Part shown: in pieces, positions 7,685 to 14,873 of the stretch
Layout of the letters: each line of letters opens with the position of its first letter
Numbering within the stretch: position 1 is the first letter of the stretch
From: JBBQRS01 sp038214535
GTDB lineage: Bacteria; Chloroflexota; Anaerolineae; CG2-30-64-16
NCBI GenBank assembly: GCA_038214535.1
Contig: JBBQRS010000110.1
Span: forward strand, 1 to 16,027
Reading direction: 5' to 3'
Length of the DNA stretch: 16,027 nt
Notes under the pieces: model-generated
Database searches by the model: none
What the model was told of the DNA's origin: nothing
The model's input: only the letters and a program-made list of their open reading frames with translations
Translations under genes and position numbers: made by a program

Positions 7685-7736
7685 GCTTCAGCCGGTTACC
7701 GCGCGCGACCCTGGAGGCCGAAAAACCGGCTGAAGC
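7685..7736. repeat. 13-bp inverted repeat
   Basis: GCTTCAGCCGGTT (7685-7697) and AACCGGCTGAAGC (7724-7736) are perfect inverted arms separated by 26 bp. The sequence resembles the GGCTTTAGCC repeat family at 6429-6555. Nothing in it suggests coding. Confidence 0.7.
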
Positions 7737-7781
7737 CTCGACTCCGGTTACATTAGCGAGGAGCAGGGGGGCGGAGGAGCA

Positions 7782-7813
7782 GGGGGAGGGGGTGAGGGGG
7801 TGAAGCCGGGGGG
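7782..7813 (+). other. Potential G-quadruplex tract
   Basis: Four G-runs of 5, 5, 5 and 6 with loops A, TGA and TGAAGCC, a canonical quadruplex pattern on the plus strand. It lies between the TPR gene's 3' end and the vWA gene's 5' end, both on the minus strand, so the G-rich strand is the template. It is followed by the GAGGGTCAGGGTGAGGG repeat (7838-7854) and an inverted repeat GGGTGAGGG/CCCTCACCC (7846-7884) that may help end TPR transcription. Confidence 0.55.
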
Positions 7814-7892
7814 ATCTGGTTCCCTCGCCCCCCGGGAGAGGGTCAGGGTGAGGGATATGCCTGTTCTCCTTCTGCCCCTCACCCCCCGCGCC

Positions 7893-9233
7893 TCACTCCA
7901 GGCGCGGCCCGACGATCGCCGCGAAGCGCGGATCATCCCACAGCGCGGCGAAGTCCTCATCCTCCCAGGCCGCCGCGCCGGCCGGGCCGTCGTGCGTCAT
8001 GGCGATCTCAAGGTGCGCCAGCGCCGCCTCACCATCGCCCGCCCGCGCGCGCAGCCACGCCAGCCCGTAGTGCGCCCAGCCGCTCTCCGGGTCGCGCACG
8101 ATTGCCGCCCGAAAGGCTGCTTCCGCCTCGTCCAGCCGGCTTGCATCTTCGGCGAGCAGGTTGCCCAGGTTGAGAAACGCCAGCGGCTCATCGGGATCAT
8201 GGACGATCGCCCGGTTTAGAGCATCCTCCGCCTCCCCCGCGCGGGCCGGATCGGCGGCCAGCAGCAGCCCCAGGTTGTTGTACACCTCCGCACTGTCAGG
8301 GTCAGCCGCCAGCGCCGCGCGATAGGCGGCCTCGCTCTCGGCGCGCCGCGCCGGGTCGTGGCTCAGCGCGATCCCCAGCACGTTATAGAGCGTGGGGTCG
8401 CCCGGCTCGAAGATCAGCGCCCGGCGGCACACCTCTTCGGCCTCGAAGGCGTAGTCGGGCCGCATGCAGAGGAGCATCGCCAGCCTGACCAACGCCCCTG
8501 CGTTCTCCGGGTCAACGCCCACGGCCTCACGGAACATCATGGCCGCGCCGAGCACGTCGCCCCGCCGGTCAAGCAGGAACTCGCCCAGCATCTCTAGCGC
8601 GCCGGTGTAATTCTCCGGGTCCCGGTTGACGGCATCCTCCAGCAACGCCTCGACTTCTTCATCGCGCCGCCCGTCCGCGCTTTGCGAAAGCAGATAGGCC
8701 AGGTTCGTATAGTGCTGCGGGTCTTCCGGTGCGAGCCGCAGCGCATCACGCAGCGCGGCCTCGGCGTCGGCCGCGCGCTCCGGGTTCTGCATCAGCAATA
8801 GCCCCAGCGCGCTGTGCGCCTCCGGGTCATCCGGGGTCAGTTCGATCACCATGCGCAGGGCCGCTTCTGCCTGCGTCGCGCGCGCCGGGTCATGGCTGAG
8901 GACGCCGCCCAGCGCGAAGTAGCCCTCCGCGTCGTCGAACCGGCGCGCCACCAGCTCGCGCAACACGGCCTCGGCCTGCGCCAACTGATCCTGTTCGACG
9001 TACAGCTCGCTCAGCGCCAGGGCCGCGCGGTTGTCGTCGGGGAAGCGCGCGATGGCCGTGTTCAGGATCTCCTCGGCGGCGGCCTCGCGTCCCGCCTCAG
9101 CAGATAACAACCACGCCAACTTGACATAAGTATCCACATTCGTGGGGTCGGCCGCGATGGCCGCGCGATAGGTCGCCTCGTCCCGTGCGGGGTCGAAGTC
9201 GTCGTCCTCAAGTTCGGGGAACAGGTCGTCCAT
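7893..9233 (-). CDS. Cytoplasmic tetratricopeptide-repeat protein
   Basis: A 446-aa protein with no signal peptide. After an acidic start (MDDLFPELEDDDFDPARD) it consists almost wholly of TPR-like helical pairs from about residue 18 to 420, roughly eleven units. Many units are 36-39 aa rather than 34 because of an inserted loop of the type DPARA-x-EAEAAL; recognisable cores include YNNLGLLLA, FLNLGNLLA and HYGLAWLRA. The C-terminus, EDFAALWDDPRFAAIVG, is a common ending of such proteins. TPR arrays act as protein-interaction scaffolds; the partner is not evident. The start follows GAGGAG at about 6 nt spacing, and a plausible extended -10 promoter lies upstream. The Glu/Asp/Ala-rich repeats are well conserved, so the gene looks intact. 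Confidence 0.9.
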   Translation of the reverse strand: MDDLFPELEDDDFDPARDEATYRAAIAADPTNVDTYVKLAWLLSAEAGREAAAEEILNTAIARFPDDNRAALALSELYVEQDQLAQAEAVLRELVARRFDDAEGYFALGGVLSHDPARATQAEAALRMVIELTPDDPEAHSALGLLLMQNPERAADAEAALRDALRLAPEDPQHYTNLAYLLSQSADGRRDEEVEALLEDAVNRDPENYTGALEMLGEFLLDRRGDVLGAAMMFREAVGVDPENAGALVRLAMLLCMRPDYAFEAEEVCRRALIFEPGDPTLYNVLGIALSHDPARRAESEAAYRAALAADPDSAEVYNNLGLLLAADPARAGEAEDALNRAIVHDPDEPLAFLNLGNLLAEDASRLDEAEAAFRAAIVRDPESGWAHYGLAWLRARAGDGEAALAHLEIAMTHDGPAGAAAWEDEDFAALWDDPRFAAIVGPRLE

Positions 9234-9269
9234 GGCGTCTCCTCATACCTCACAGGGTTGCAACGTCTC

Positions 9270-9298
9270 TTGATACCATGATTACAGACAATTTTCAA
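9270..9298 (-). promoter_or_regulatory. Promoter for the TPR gene
   Basis: On the minus strand: TTGAAA (9293-9298, 5/6 to consensus), a 17-bp spacer, and TATCAA (9270-9275, 4/6) preceded by TGG as in extended -10 promoters. It is about 36 bp upstream of the start codon. Confidence 0.5.
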
Positions 9299-9412
9299 GC
9301 AGCACATTTCCCCCGTATGCTTTCGGCGCTCCTTGCGTTGATATCACTGTGCATCGCAAAAGCCGGCCCTGCGCCGGCTCGCAAAACATCATACGCACCA
9401 GGAGAACTCCCC

Positions 9413-9568
9413 ATGAAGAAGCTCGTGACCACCGCATTGATCGTCCTCGCCCTCACGTTGCTTGCCGCCCTCCCCGCCTTCGCCGGCGGCGGCATGGTGC
9501 GCGGCGACAACGCGCAAGGCCCCGCCACCCAGGTGCAGATTCAGGATCCGCCCCCCTTCGCGCCGTAA
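9413..9568 (+). CDS. Short secreted peptide of unknown function
   Basis: A 51-aa product with a textbook signal peptide: MKKL, a hydrophobic core, then LPAFA with likely cleavage after residue 24. This leaves a mature peptide of about 27 residues that is Gly/Gln/Pro-rich and ends DPPPFAP. AGGAGA (9400-9405) sits 7 nt before the ATG. A 7-bp hairpin (AGCCGGC/GCCGGCT, 9361-9379) lies in its leader. It is divergent from the TPR gene. There is no Cys and no recognisable family. It could be a genuine small secreted peptide or the remnant of a larger exported protein; the clean signal sequence and ribosome site favour expression. Confidence 0.6.
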   Translation: MKKLVTTALIVLALTLLAALPAFAGGGMVRGDNAQGPATQVQIQDPPPFAP

Positions 9569-9752
9569 GCGTTTGGGCCGCGACAGTTTGGACCACGAAG
9601 GTGCCCCCTGATCGGGGATCTTCGACGAAGTGACGCGAAGATCGCGAAGGGCCGCGCCCAACTTTCACCGCGGAGCGAACAAGCCAACTCGTGGCGTGCC
9701 CACTCCGCGGTGCAGGTTACCATCCGCCATCAGCTATCAGCTATTCGCCCCC
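9569..9752. other. Intergenic dispersed repeat fragments
   Basis: Holds CACGAAG-type words, GCGAAGATCGCGAAGG (9635-9650, identical to 2633-2648), and TGGCGTGCCCACTCCGCGG (9692-9710), plus a CCGCGGAG/CTCCGCGG pair about 30 bp apart. No gene seen. Confidence 0.6.
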
Positions 9753-9781
9753 TTGACACCCCGCCCCTCCCGTAGTACAAC
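9753..9781 (+). promoter_or_regulatory. Promoter for the isomerase-like gene
   Basis: A perfect TTGACA (9753-9758), 17-bp spacer, and TACAAC (9776-9781, 4/6). The predicted leader is only about 20 nt and contains GGAGTG (9799-9804) just before the ATG at 9809. Confidence 0.65.
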
Positions 9782-9808
9782 AAAGCATCCCCTTCCCTGG
9801 AGTGACCG

Positions 9809-10624
9809 ATGCAACTCAAACTGATCCGCCACCTGTGGGGCCTCGACGAGCCGTGGGAGACCCTCTTCCCGAAGATCAAGGCCGCGGGCTTCACCGGCAT
9901 CGAAACCGGCGCGCCGCCGCCCGAGCAGCGCGACCGCCTGCTCGACCTCTTACGCGCCAACGACCTGGCGCTGGTGCTGGGCACGTTCACCAGCGGCGAC
10001 ACGGTGCAGGCGCACGTGGATGACCTGCGCCGCCAGCTCGAGGTCGCGACGACGTTCAAGCCGTTGCTGGTGGGCTGCCACGGCGGGCGCGACGCCTGGA
10101 ACTGGAGCCAGTGCGAACAGTTCTTCAGCGCCGCGCTCGAGGCCGAGGAGGCGTTCGGGCTGCCCGTCGGCCACGAGACGCACCGCGGCCGCCCGCTCTA
10201 CACCCCGTGGGCCACGCGCGACATGCTGGCCGCCTTCCCGCAGCTCAAACTGTGCGCCGACCTCTCGCACTGGGTCGTCGTGGCCGAGCGGCTGGCCGAC
10301 GCCGAGATCGAAGGCATCATCCGGCAGGCCGCCGCGCGCACCATTCACATCCACGCCCGCGTCGGCTACGAGGAAGGCCCGCAAGTGCCCGACCCGCGCG
10401 CGCCCGAATACGCCCGTCACCTGGCGGCGCACGAAGGCTGGTGGGATATGATCTGGGACGCGCAGGCCGCCCGCGGCGACGCGGTCAGCACGCTCACCCC
10501 CGAGTTCGGCCCGCCCATGTATCTGCACACCCTGCCCTACACGAACGTCCCCGTCGCCGATCTCTGGGACATCTGCACCTGGCAGGCCCACCGCCAGGCC
10601 GCCCGCTTCGCCCAACGCGCATAA
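9809..10624 (+). CDS. Sugar phosphate isomerase/epimerase-like TIM-barrel protein
   Basis: A 271-aa cytoplasmic protein of the xylose-isomerase-like/AP-endonuclease-2 TIM-barrel superfamily. The start is MQLKLIRHLWG, followed by the strand/helix pattern AGFTGIET. The metal-site pattern is visible: E123 in GHETHRGR, D151 and H154 in CADLSHW, H182 in HIHARVG and E232 in TPEFGPP. Members isomerise or epimerise sugars or sugar acids through a divalent metal; the substrate cannot be read from the sequence and no sugar-pathway gene adjoins. A TTGACA promoter and GGAGTG site support this start. The gene ends directly against an inverted repeat at 10626. The length is normal for the family and nothing appears broken. 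Confidence 0.85.
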   Translation: MQLKLIRHLWGLDEPWETLFPKIKAAGFTGIETGAPPPEQRDRLLDLLRANDLALVLGTFTSGDTVQAHVDDLRRQLEVATTFKPLLVGCHGGRDAWNWSQCEQFFSAALEAEEAFGLPVGHETHRGRPLYTPWATRDMLAAFPQLKLCADLSHWVVVAERLADAEIEGIIRQAAARTIHIHARVGYEEGPQVPDPRAPEYARHLAAHEGWWDMIWDAQAARGDAVSTLTPEFGPPMYLHTLPYTNVPVADLWDICTWQAHRQAARFAQRA

Positions 10625-10625
10625 T

Positions 10626-10692
10626 TTTTGCCACGAATTACACGAATTTCTTTTCCTTATCATTCGTGCAATTCGTGTAATTCGTGGCAAAA
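10626..10692. repeat. 23-bp perfect inverted repeat (GCCACGAATTACACGAATT type)
   Basis: Left arm 10626-10648 begins TTTTGCCACGAATT; right arm 10670-10692 is its exact reverse complement, with a 21-nt loop. The right side also holds three 9-bp tandem variants of ATTCGTGNA. It starts 1 bp after the isomerase stop codon and ends 34 bp before the R-M start. The AT-rich TATAAA (10693-10698) at its right edge could be a -10 for the R-M gene. No T-run follows either arm, so a terminator role is uncertain. Confidence 0.85.
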
Positions 10693-10726
10693 TATAAATC
10701 ATTCAACTCGCAACCGTGAGGCGCCG

Positions 10727-13700
10727 ATGCCTGCTCCTGCTGAGATCGTCCAACTCGTCGCGCTGTTCGAGCGTAACTACGCCCAGTACCGCTCGCCGGA
10801 GTTCAGCGAGGCCGCGGTCCGCCGCCAGTTCATTGACCCCTTCTTCGCCGCGCTCGGCTGGGACATGTACAACGCGCAGGGCTTTGCCGAGGACTACAAG
10901 GAGGTGGTGCACGAAGACAAGGTGCGGGTGGGCGCTGCGACCAAAGCGCCCGACTACTCTTTCCACATCGGCCGCGAACGCAAGTTCTTCGTCGAGGCCA
11001 AGAAGCCCGCGGTGGACATCGCGCACGCCATCGAGCCGGCCTATCAACTGCGCCGCTATGCGTGGAGCGCCAAACTGCCCCTCTCCATCGTTACCGATTT
11101 CGAGGAGTTCTCCGTCTACGACTGCCGCACGAAGCCCGCGCCCACGGATAAGGCGGCTACCGGGCGCATCTCGAAGCTGACCTTCCGCGATTACGGCGCG
11201 CACTGGGACGAGATCGCCGCCGTCTTCGGCAAGGCCGCGGTGTGGCAGGGCGGGCTGGATACCTACGCGGCGGCCAAGGCGGGCAAGCGCGGCACCGCGG
11301 AGGTGGACGACGCGTTCCTGGCCGAGATCGAACGCTGGCGCGCGCTGCTGGCGCGCAACCTGGTGCTGCGTAACCCCGCGCTGCGCGGCCGCGACGTCAA
11401 CTGGGCCGTCCAGCAGATCATTGACCGCATCGTCTTCCTGCGCATCGCGGAGGCGCGCAACCTGGAGCCCGCCGAGCAGTTGCGCGCCCTGCTGGATGGC
11501 GGCGACGCCTACACGCGCCTGCTGGAGCTCTTCCGCCGCGCCGATTACCGCTACAACTCCGGGCTGTTCCACTTCGCGGCGGAGCAGGGCCGCGCCGAGT
11601 CGCCCGACACCCTGACCCCCACCCTGGCGCTCGACGACCGGGCGCTCAAGGAGATCATCGAGAACCTCTACTTCCCGCAGAGTCCCTACGAGTTCTCGGT
11701 GCTGCCCGCCGACATCCTGGGCCACGTCTACGAGCGCTTCCTGGGCAAGGTGATCCGCGTGACGCCGGGCCGGCAGGTGAAGATCGAGGAAAAGCCGGAG
11801 GTGCGCAAGGCGGGCGGCGTCTATTACACCCCCACCTACATCGTGGATTACATCGTCCGCCAGACGGTCGGCCCGCTGCTGGAATCGCCGTCGTCATCGC
11901 CGTCGCCGTCATCGTCGTCGCCGTCATCGTCGTCGCCGTCGTCGCCGTCGTCGTCGCCGTCGTCGTCGTCGTCGTCATCGTCGTCGTCGCCGTCATCGTC
12001 GTCGCCGTCGTCGTCGTCGTCGCCGTCGTCGGGGCGACCCTATGTGGTCGCCCGCGCGCCAGACACATCCAACGCGGGCGCCCACGCAGGGGCGCCCCTA
12101 CGGATATTGGACCCCGCGTGCGGATCGGGATCGTTCCTGCTCGGCGCATACCAATTCCTGCTCGACTGGTATCTCGCGGAATACCTCAAAGACCCGGCGC
12201 GGTGGCTCAAGGGTAAGCGGCCCCCGTTGGAGCGGGCAGACGGCGGCGTCTTCCGGCTCACCATCGCGGAGCGCAAGCGCATCCTGATGACCCACATCTA
12301 CGGCGTGGACATTGACCCGCAGGCCGTGGAGGTGACCAAGCTCTCGCTGCTGCTGCGCGTGCTCGAGGGCGAGGGCGTCGCCGCACAAATGTCGTTCCTA
12401 CCCGAACGCGTCCTGCCCGACCTGGGCCGCAACATCAAGTGCGGCAACTCGCTGATCGGCAACGACTTCTACGCGGGGCAGCAGATGGCGCTGCTGAACG
12501 ACGAGGACACCGTGGGCCGCGTCAACGCGTTCGACTGGAAGGCGGAGTTCCCGGAAGCGATGAGTGCGGGCGGGTTCGACGCGGTGATTGGAAACCCGCC
12601 GTATATTCGCATCCAGGCGCTGCAAGAATGGGCGCCGCTGGAGGTGGAGCACTACAAGCGCGCCTACCGCGCGGCGGGCAAGGGCAACTACGACATCTAT
12701 GTCGTGTTCGTGGAGCGGGGCCTGCAACTGCTGAACGCGCAGGGCAAGCTGGGCTTCATCCTGCCGCACAAGTTCTTCAACGCGCAGTATGGCGCGCCGC
12801 TGAGAGGACTGCTGTCCGAAGGCCAACACCTGAGCCAGATCGTGCATTTCGGCGATCAACAGGTGTTCGACGGCGCAACCACCTACACCTGCCTGCTCTT
12901 CCTCGAAAAAGACGGGCGCGACGCGTTCCAGTTCATCCGCGCCCACGACCTGCCTGCCTGGCGCGCCGGCGCGGAGCAGGTGACGGGGACGATCCCGGCG
13001 GTGAGCGCAGGGTCGAGCGAGTGGAATTTCGTCGTGGGTGGTGGTGGCTCGCTGTTTGATCGTTTGAAAGCGATGCCGATCAAACTCGAGGATGTTACTA
13101 TTCGCATCTTTCAAGGCATCAAGACGAGCGCAGACAAAATATACATTGTCGAAAAGCGTCAAACTGAAGACGGGTTAATTCTGATCTATTCGCCTGCAAC
13201 TGAGCGTGAATTCTGGGTCGAGCCTGACTTATTCCATCCTCTTATCAAAGGAGGTGACAGCAAGCGCTACTCGATGAAGAACACGAACCGGCTGATTCTG
13301 TTCCCCTATTCTGATGAATTTGAGAGTCAAGGCCGCCTTATCCCTTCTACTGCAATCGAGAAACGCTATCCAAAGACATGGGCATACTTATTGGCCAACA
13401 AAACCTATCTAGAAAGCCGTGAAAAAGGGAAGATGCGCGGTCATCGGTGGTATGCGTATATCTACCCTAAAGCCCTTGATGTCATGGCGTTGAGTAAGAT
13501 CTTCACACCCGATATTGCTGCTCGTTCGGCTTTCTCACTCGACTCGTCGGGAGAAAGCTTCTTCACTGGAGGGGTATCCGGTGGATACGGGGTTTTGGTA
13601 AGCGACGAGTATAAAAGAGAATATGTACTGGGATTGCTTAACAGCCGACTCCTTGAGTGGTACATTCGACAAACGGCCACGCAAATGCGAGGTGGGTACT

Positions 13701-13969
13701 ACAGCTATGAATCCCGCTACATTCGTCACCTCCCCATCCGCGCCATCAACTTCAGCGACCCCGCCGACGTCGCGCGGCACGACCGCATGGTCGCGCTCGT
13801 CACGCAGATGCTCGACCTGCACGCTCGCCTCGCCGCCGAGGCCGTGCCCTATCAGAAGACCGCGCTCCAGCGGCGGATCGAGATGACCGACCGGCAGATC
13901 GACGCGCTGGTGTATGAGTTATACGAGTTGACGCCGGAGGAGATCGCGGTGGTGGAGGGCAGCGGATAG
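10727..13969 (+). CDS. Type IIG restriction enzyme/adenine-N6 methyltransferase fusion (Eco57I-like)
   Basis: A 1080-aa single-chain restriction-modification enzyme. I chose ATG 10727 (TGAGG 5 nt upstream), because the frame extends upstream only through an inverted repeat. Residues about 1-170 resemble an HsdR-N nuclease with a PD-(D/E)xK site: P75-D76, then E90-A-K92. A helical linker leads to YYTPTYIVDYIV (about 365-376). Methyltransferase motif I is D462-P-A-C-G-S-G, and the catalytic motif IV is N623-P-P-Y626, typical of N6-adenine enzymes. Residues about 772-1003 should be the target-recognition domain, followed by a helical end (VYELYELTPEEIAVVEG). It would methylate and cut DNA at one specific site without a separate subunit. 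Two oddities: an in-frame 49-codon Ser/Pro tract plus repeat-derived residues (387-459) just before motif I, and much lower GC over the recognition domain. Confidence 0.92.
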   Translation: MPAPAEIVQLVALFERNYAQYRSPEFSEAAVRRQFIDPFFAALGWDMYNAQGFAEDYKEVVHEDKVRVGAATKAPDYSFHIGRERKFFVEAKKPAVDIAHAIEPAYQLRRYAWSAKLPLSIVTDFEEFSVYDCRTKPAPTDKAATGRISKLTFRDYGAHWDEIAAVFGKAAVWQGGLDTYAAAKAGKRGTAEVDDAFLAEIERWRALLARNLVLRNPALRGRDVNWAVQQIIDRIVFLRIAEARNLEPAEQLRALLDGGDAYTRLLELFRRADYRYNSGLFHFAAEQGRAESPDTLTPTLALDDRALKEIIENLYFPQSPYEFSVLPADILGHVYERFLGKVIRVTPGRQVKIEEKPEVRKAGGVYYTPTYIVDYIVRQTVGPLLESPSSSPSPSSSSPSSSSPSSPSSSPSSSSSSSSSSPSSSSPSSSSSPSSGRPYVVARAPDTSNAGAHAGAPLRILDPACGSGSFLLGAYQFLLDWYLAEYLKDPARWLKGKRPPLERADGGVFRLTIAERKRILMTHIYGVDIDPQAVEVTKLSLLLRVLEGEGVAAQMSFLPERVLPDLGRNIKCGNSLIGNDFYAGQQMALLNDEDTVGRVNAFDWKAEFPEAMSAGGFDAVIGNPPYIRIQALQEWAPLEVEHYKRAYRAAGKGNYDIYVVFVERGLQLLNAQGKLGFILPHKFFNAQYGAPLRGLLSEGQHLSQIVHFGDQQVFDGATTYTCLLFLEKDGRDAFQFIRAHDLPAWRAGAEQVTGTIPAVSAGSSEWNFVVGGGGSLFDRLKAMPIKLEDVTIRIFQGIKTSADKIYIVEKRQTEDGLILIYSPATEREFWVEPDLFHPLIKGGDSKRYSMKNTNRLILFPYSDEFESQGRLIPSTAIEKRYPKTWAYLLANKTYLESREKGKMRGHRWYAYIYPKALDVMALSKIFTPDIAARSAFSLDSSGESFFTGGVSGGYGVLVSDEYKREYVLGLLNSRLLEWYIRQTATQMRGGYYSYESRYIRHLPIRAINFSDPADVARHDRMVALVTQMLDLHARLAAEAVPYQKTALQRRIEMTDRQIDALVYELYELTPEEIAVVEGSG
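11885..12104 (+). repeat. Triplet tract and dispersed repeat inside the R-M gene
   Basis: 11885-12031 is 147 nt of TCG/TCA/CCG triplets coding 49 uninterrupted Ser/Pro residues (S387-S435). It is followed by GGGCGACC/GGTCGCCC arms (12032-12039, 12046-12053) and an AGGGGCGCCCCT palindrome near 12089-12100. The second part looks like an intergenic palindromic repeat that happens to stay in frame. Related proteins normally have a short linker here, between YYTPxYIVDYIV and ILDPACGSG. Confidence 0.75.
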
Positions 13970-13988
13970 AAGCGGATCAGCGGATAGC

Positions 13989-14051
13989 CTCCGCGGTCTC
14001 CGCGGCTCCGCGTGAGCCAGTTGGCACGCGGAGGCCGCGGAGGGCGCGGAG
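13989..14051. repeat. Large imperfect inverted repeat of CTCCGCG units
   Basis: The left arm (CTCCGCGGTCTCCGCGGC..) and right arm (..GGCCGCGGAGGGCGCGGAG) pair over about 26 bp around AGCCAGTTGG, with a few mismatches. It lies 20 bp after the R-M stop codon. A strong hairpin without a T-run; a dispersed element that may also stop transcription. Confidence 0.75.
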
Positions 14052-14290
14052 TAATTCTTCGCGATCTTCGCGCCCCTTCGTGTCTTCGTGTTCCACACCC
14101 CCGCGCGCGCGGCGCATCTGAGGCCATCTCCTGGCGTGCTTACTCCGCGGGGGGACGCAGGTCAGTGTCCGCAGCCTCCGTGATTGCCCCCAAATTGGTA
14201 GCAAAGTTACCGCAATCTCAGAACTTTTGCCATACAAATATGGTTGGCGTGTCTCACGGCACGCGCAGGCAAACCACACATGCACATCAG
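14052..14290. other. Intergenic region with dispersed repeat fragments
   Basis: CTTCGCGATCTTCGC (14057-14071) is the reverse complement of the motif at 2633 and 9635. TGGCGTGCTTACTCCGCGG (14132-14150) matches 2877-2895 and 9692-9710. The more AT-rich stretch about 14190-14250 probably holds the promoter of the DUF1801 gene, but no convincing -35/-10 pair was found. Confidence 0.55.
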
Positions 14291-14305
14291 CGGAAGGAGA
14301 TTCTC

Positions 14306-14755
14306 TTGACCCAGGCTAAGGACGCCAACACGAAGGCCGATGGCTTCACGGCCGCGGAACAGGCCGCGATGAAGGCGCGCGCCGCGGAGCTGAAGGCGGA
14401 AGCGCGCATGAACAAGGACCGGGCTGCCGGGGAAAGCGCCGTGCTCGAGAAGATCGCCGAGATGCCGGAACCGGATCGCGGCATGGCCGAACGGATCCAC
14501 GCGCTCGTCGCCGCCAACGCGCCGGACCTCATGCCAAAAACCTGGTATGGGATGCCCGCGTATGCGAAGGACGGCAAGGTCGTCTGCTTCTTCCAGAGCG
14601 CCGCCAAGTTCGACGCGCGCTACGCGACCCTCGGCTTCAACGACACGGCGCACCTCGATGATGGCGCGATGTGGCCGACTGCCTACGCGCTGAAGACGTT
14701 GACCCCTGCCGCAGAGGCCAGGATCGCCGCACTCGTGAAGCAAGCTGCCAGTTGA
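14306..14755 (+). CDS. DUF1801 (YdhG-like) family protein
   Basis: A 149-aa cytoplasmic protein. The start is TTG at 14306, chosen because GGAAGGAG (14292-14299) lies 6 nt upstream; the frame is open further left but runs into repeats. The N-terminal ~45 residues are charged and Ala/Lys-rich (MKARAAELKAEARMNKDRA), likely helical. The rest fits the DUF1801 fold: ERIHALVAANAPDL, then TWYGMPAYAKDGKVVCFF, then KFDARYATLGF. Family members include proteins annotated as iron chaperones by homology to frataxin-like folds, but a firm biochemical role is lacking. No operon partner; the next gene starts 118 bp downstream after a palindromic repeat. Confidence 0.82.
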   Translation: MTQAKDANTKADGFTAAEQAAMKARAAELKAEARMNKDRAAGESAVLEKIAEMPEPDRGMAERIHALVAANAPDLMPKTWYGMPAYAKDGKVVCFFQSAAKFDARYATLGFNDTAHLDDGAMWPTAYALKTLTPAAEARIAALVKQAAS

Positions 14756-14788
14756 TGAGCTCGGTTTCTATCCGAAGACTATGCGCCG

Positions 14789-14855
14789 CCCCTTCGTAGT
14801 GACGGCTTTAGCCGTTGTCCTACCCCCAACGGCTAAAGCCGTCACTACAAAGGGG
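14789..14855. repeat. 29-bp near-perfect inverted repeat of the GGCTTTAGCC family
   Basis: Arms 14789-14817 and 14827-14855 pair at 28 of 29 positions around a 9-nt loop. The core GTAGTGACGGCTTTAGCCG resembles the tandem units at 6429-6523. It separates the DUF1801 stop from the next ribosome site and could act as a terminator-like barrier. Confidence 0.85.
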
Positions 14856-14873
14856 AAAGCTAAGGAGAACGAC

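Noticed and set aside
10628..10726. Upstream TTG start for the R-M gene
   Set aside because: The extension is coded by the 23-bp inverted repeat and its flank and has no ribosome site; ATG 10727 begins the conserved N-terminus.
10703..11725. 340-codon minus-strand frame over the R-M N-terminus
   Set aside because: GC-driven shadow; the plus strand carries the PD-ExK residues and continuous homology-like sequence.
14012..14305. Upstream extension of the DUF1801 gene
   Set aside because: It runs through dispersed repeats; TTG 14306 has a near-perfect GGAAGGAG at proper spacing.
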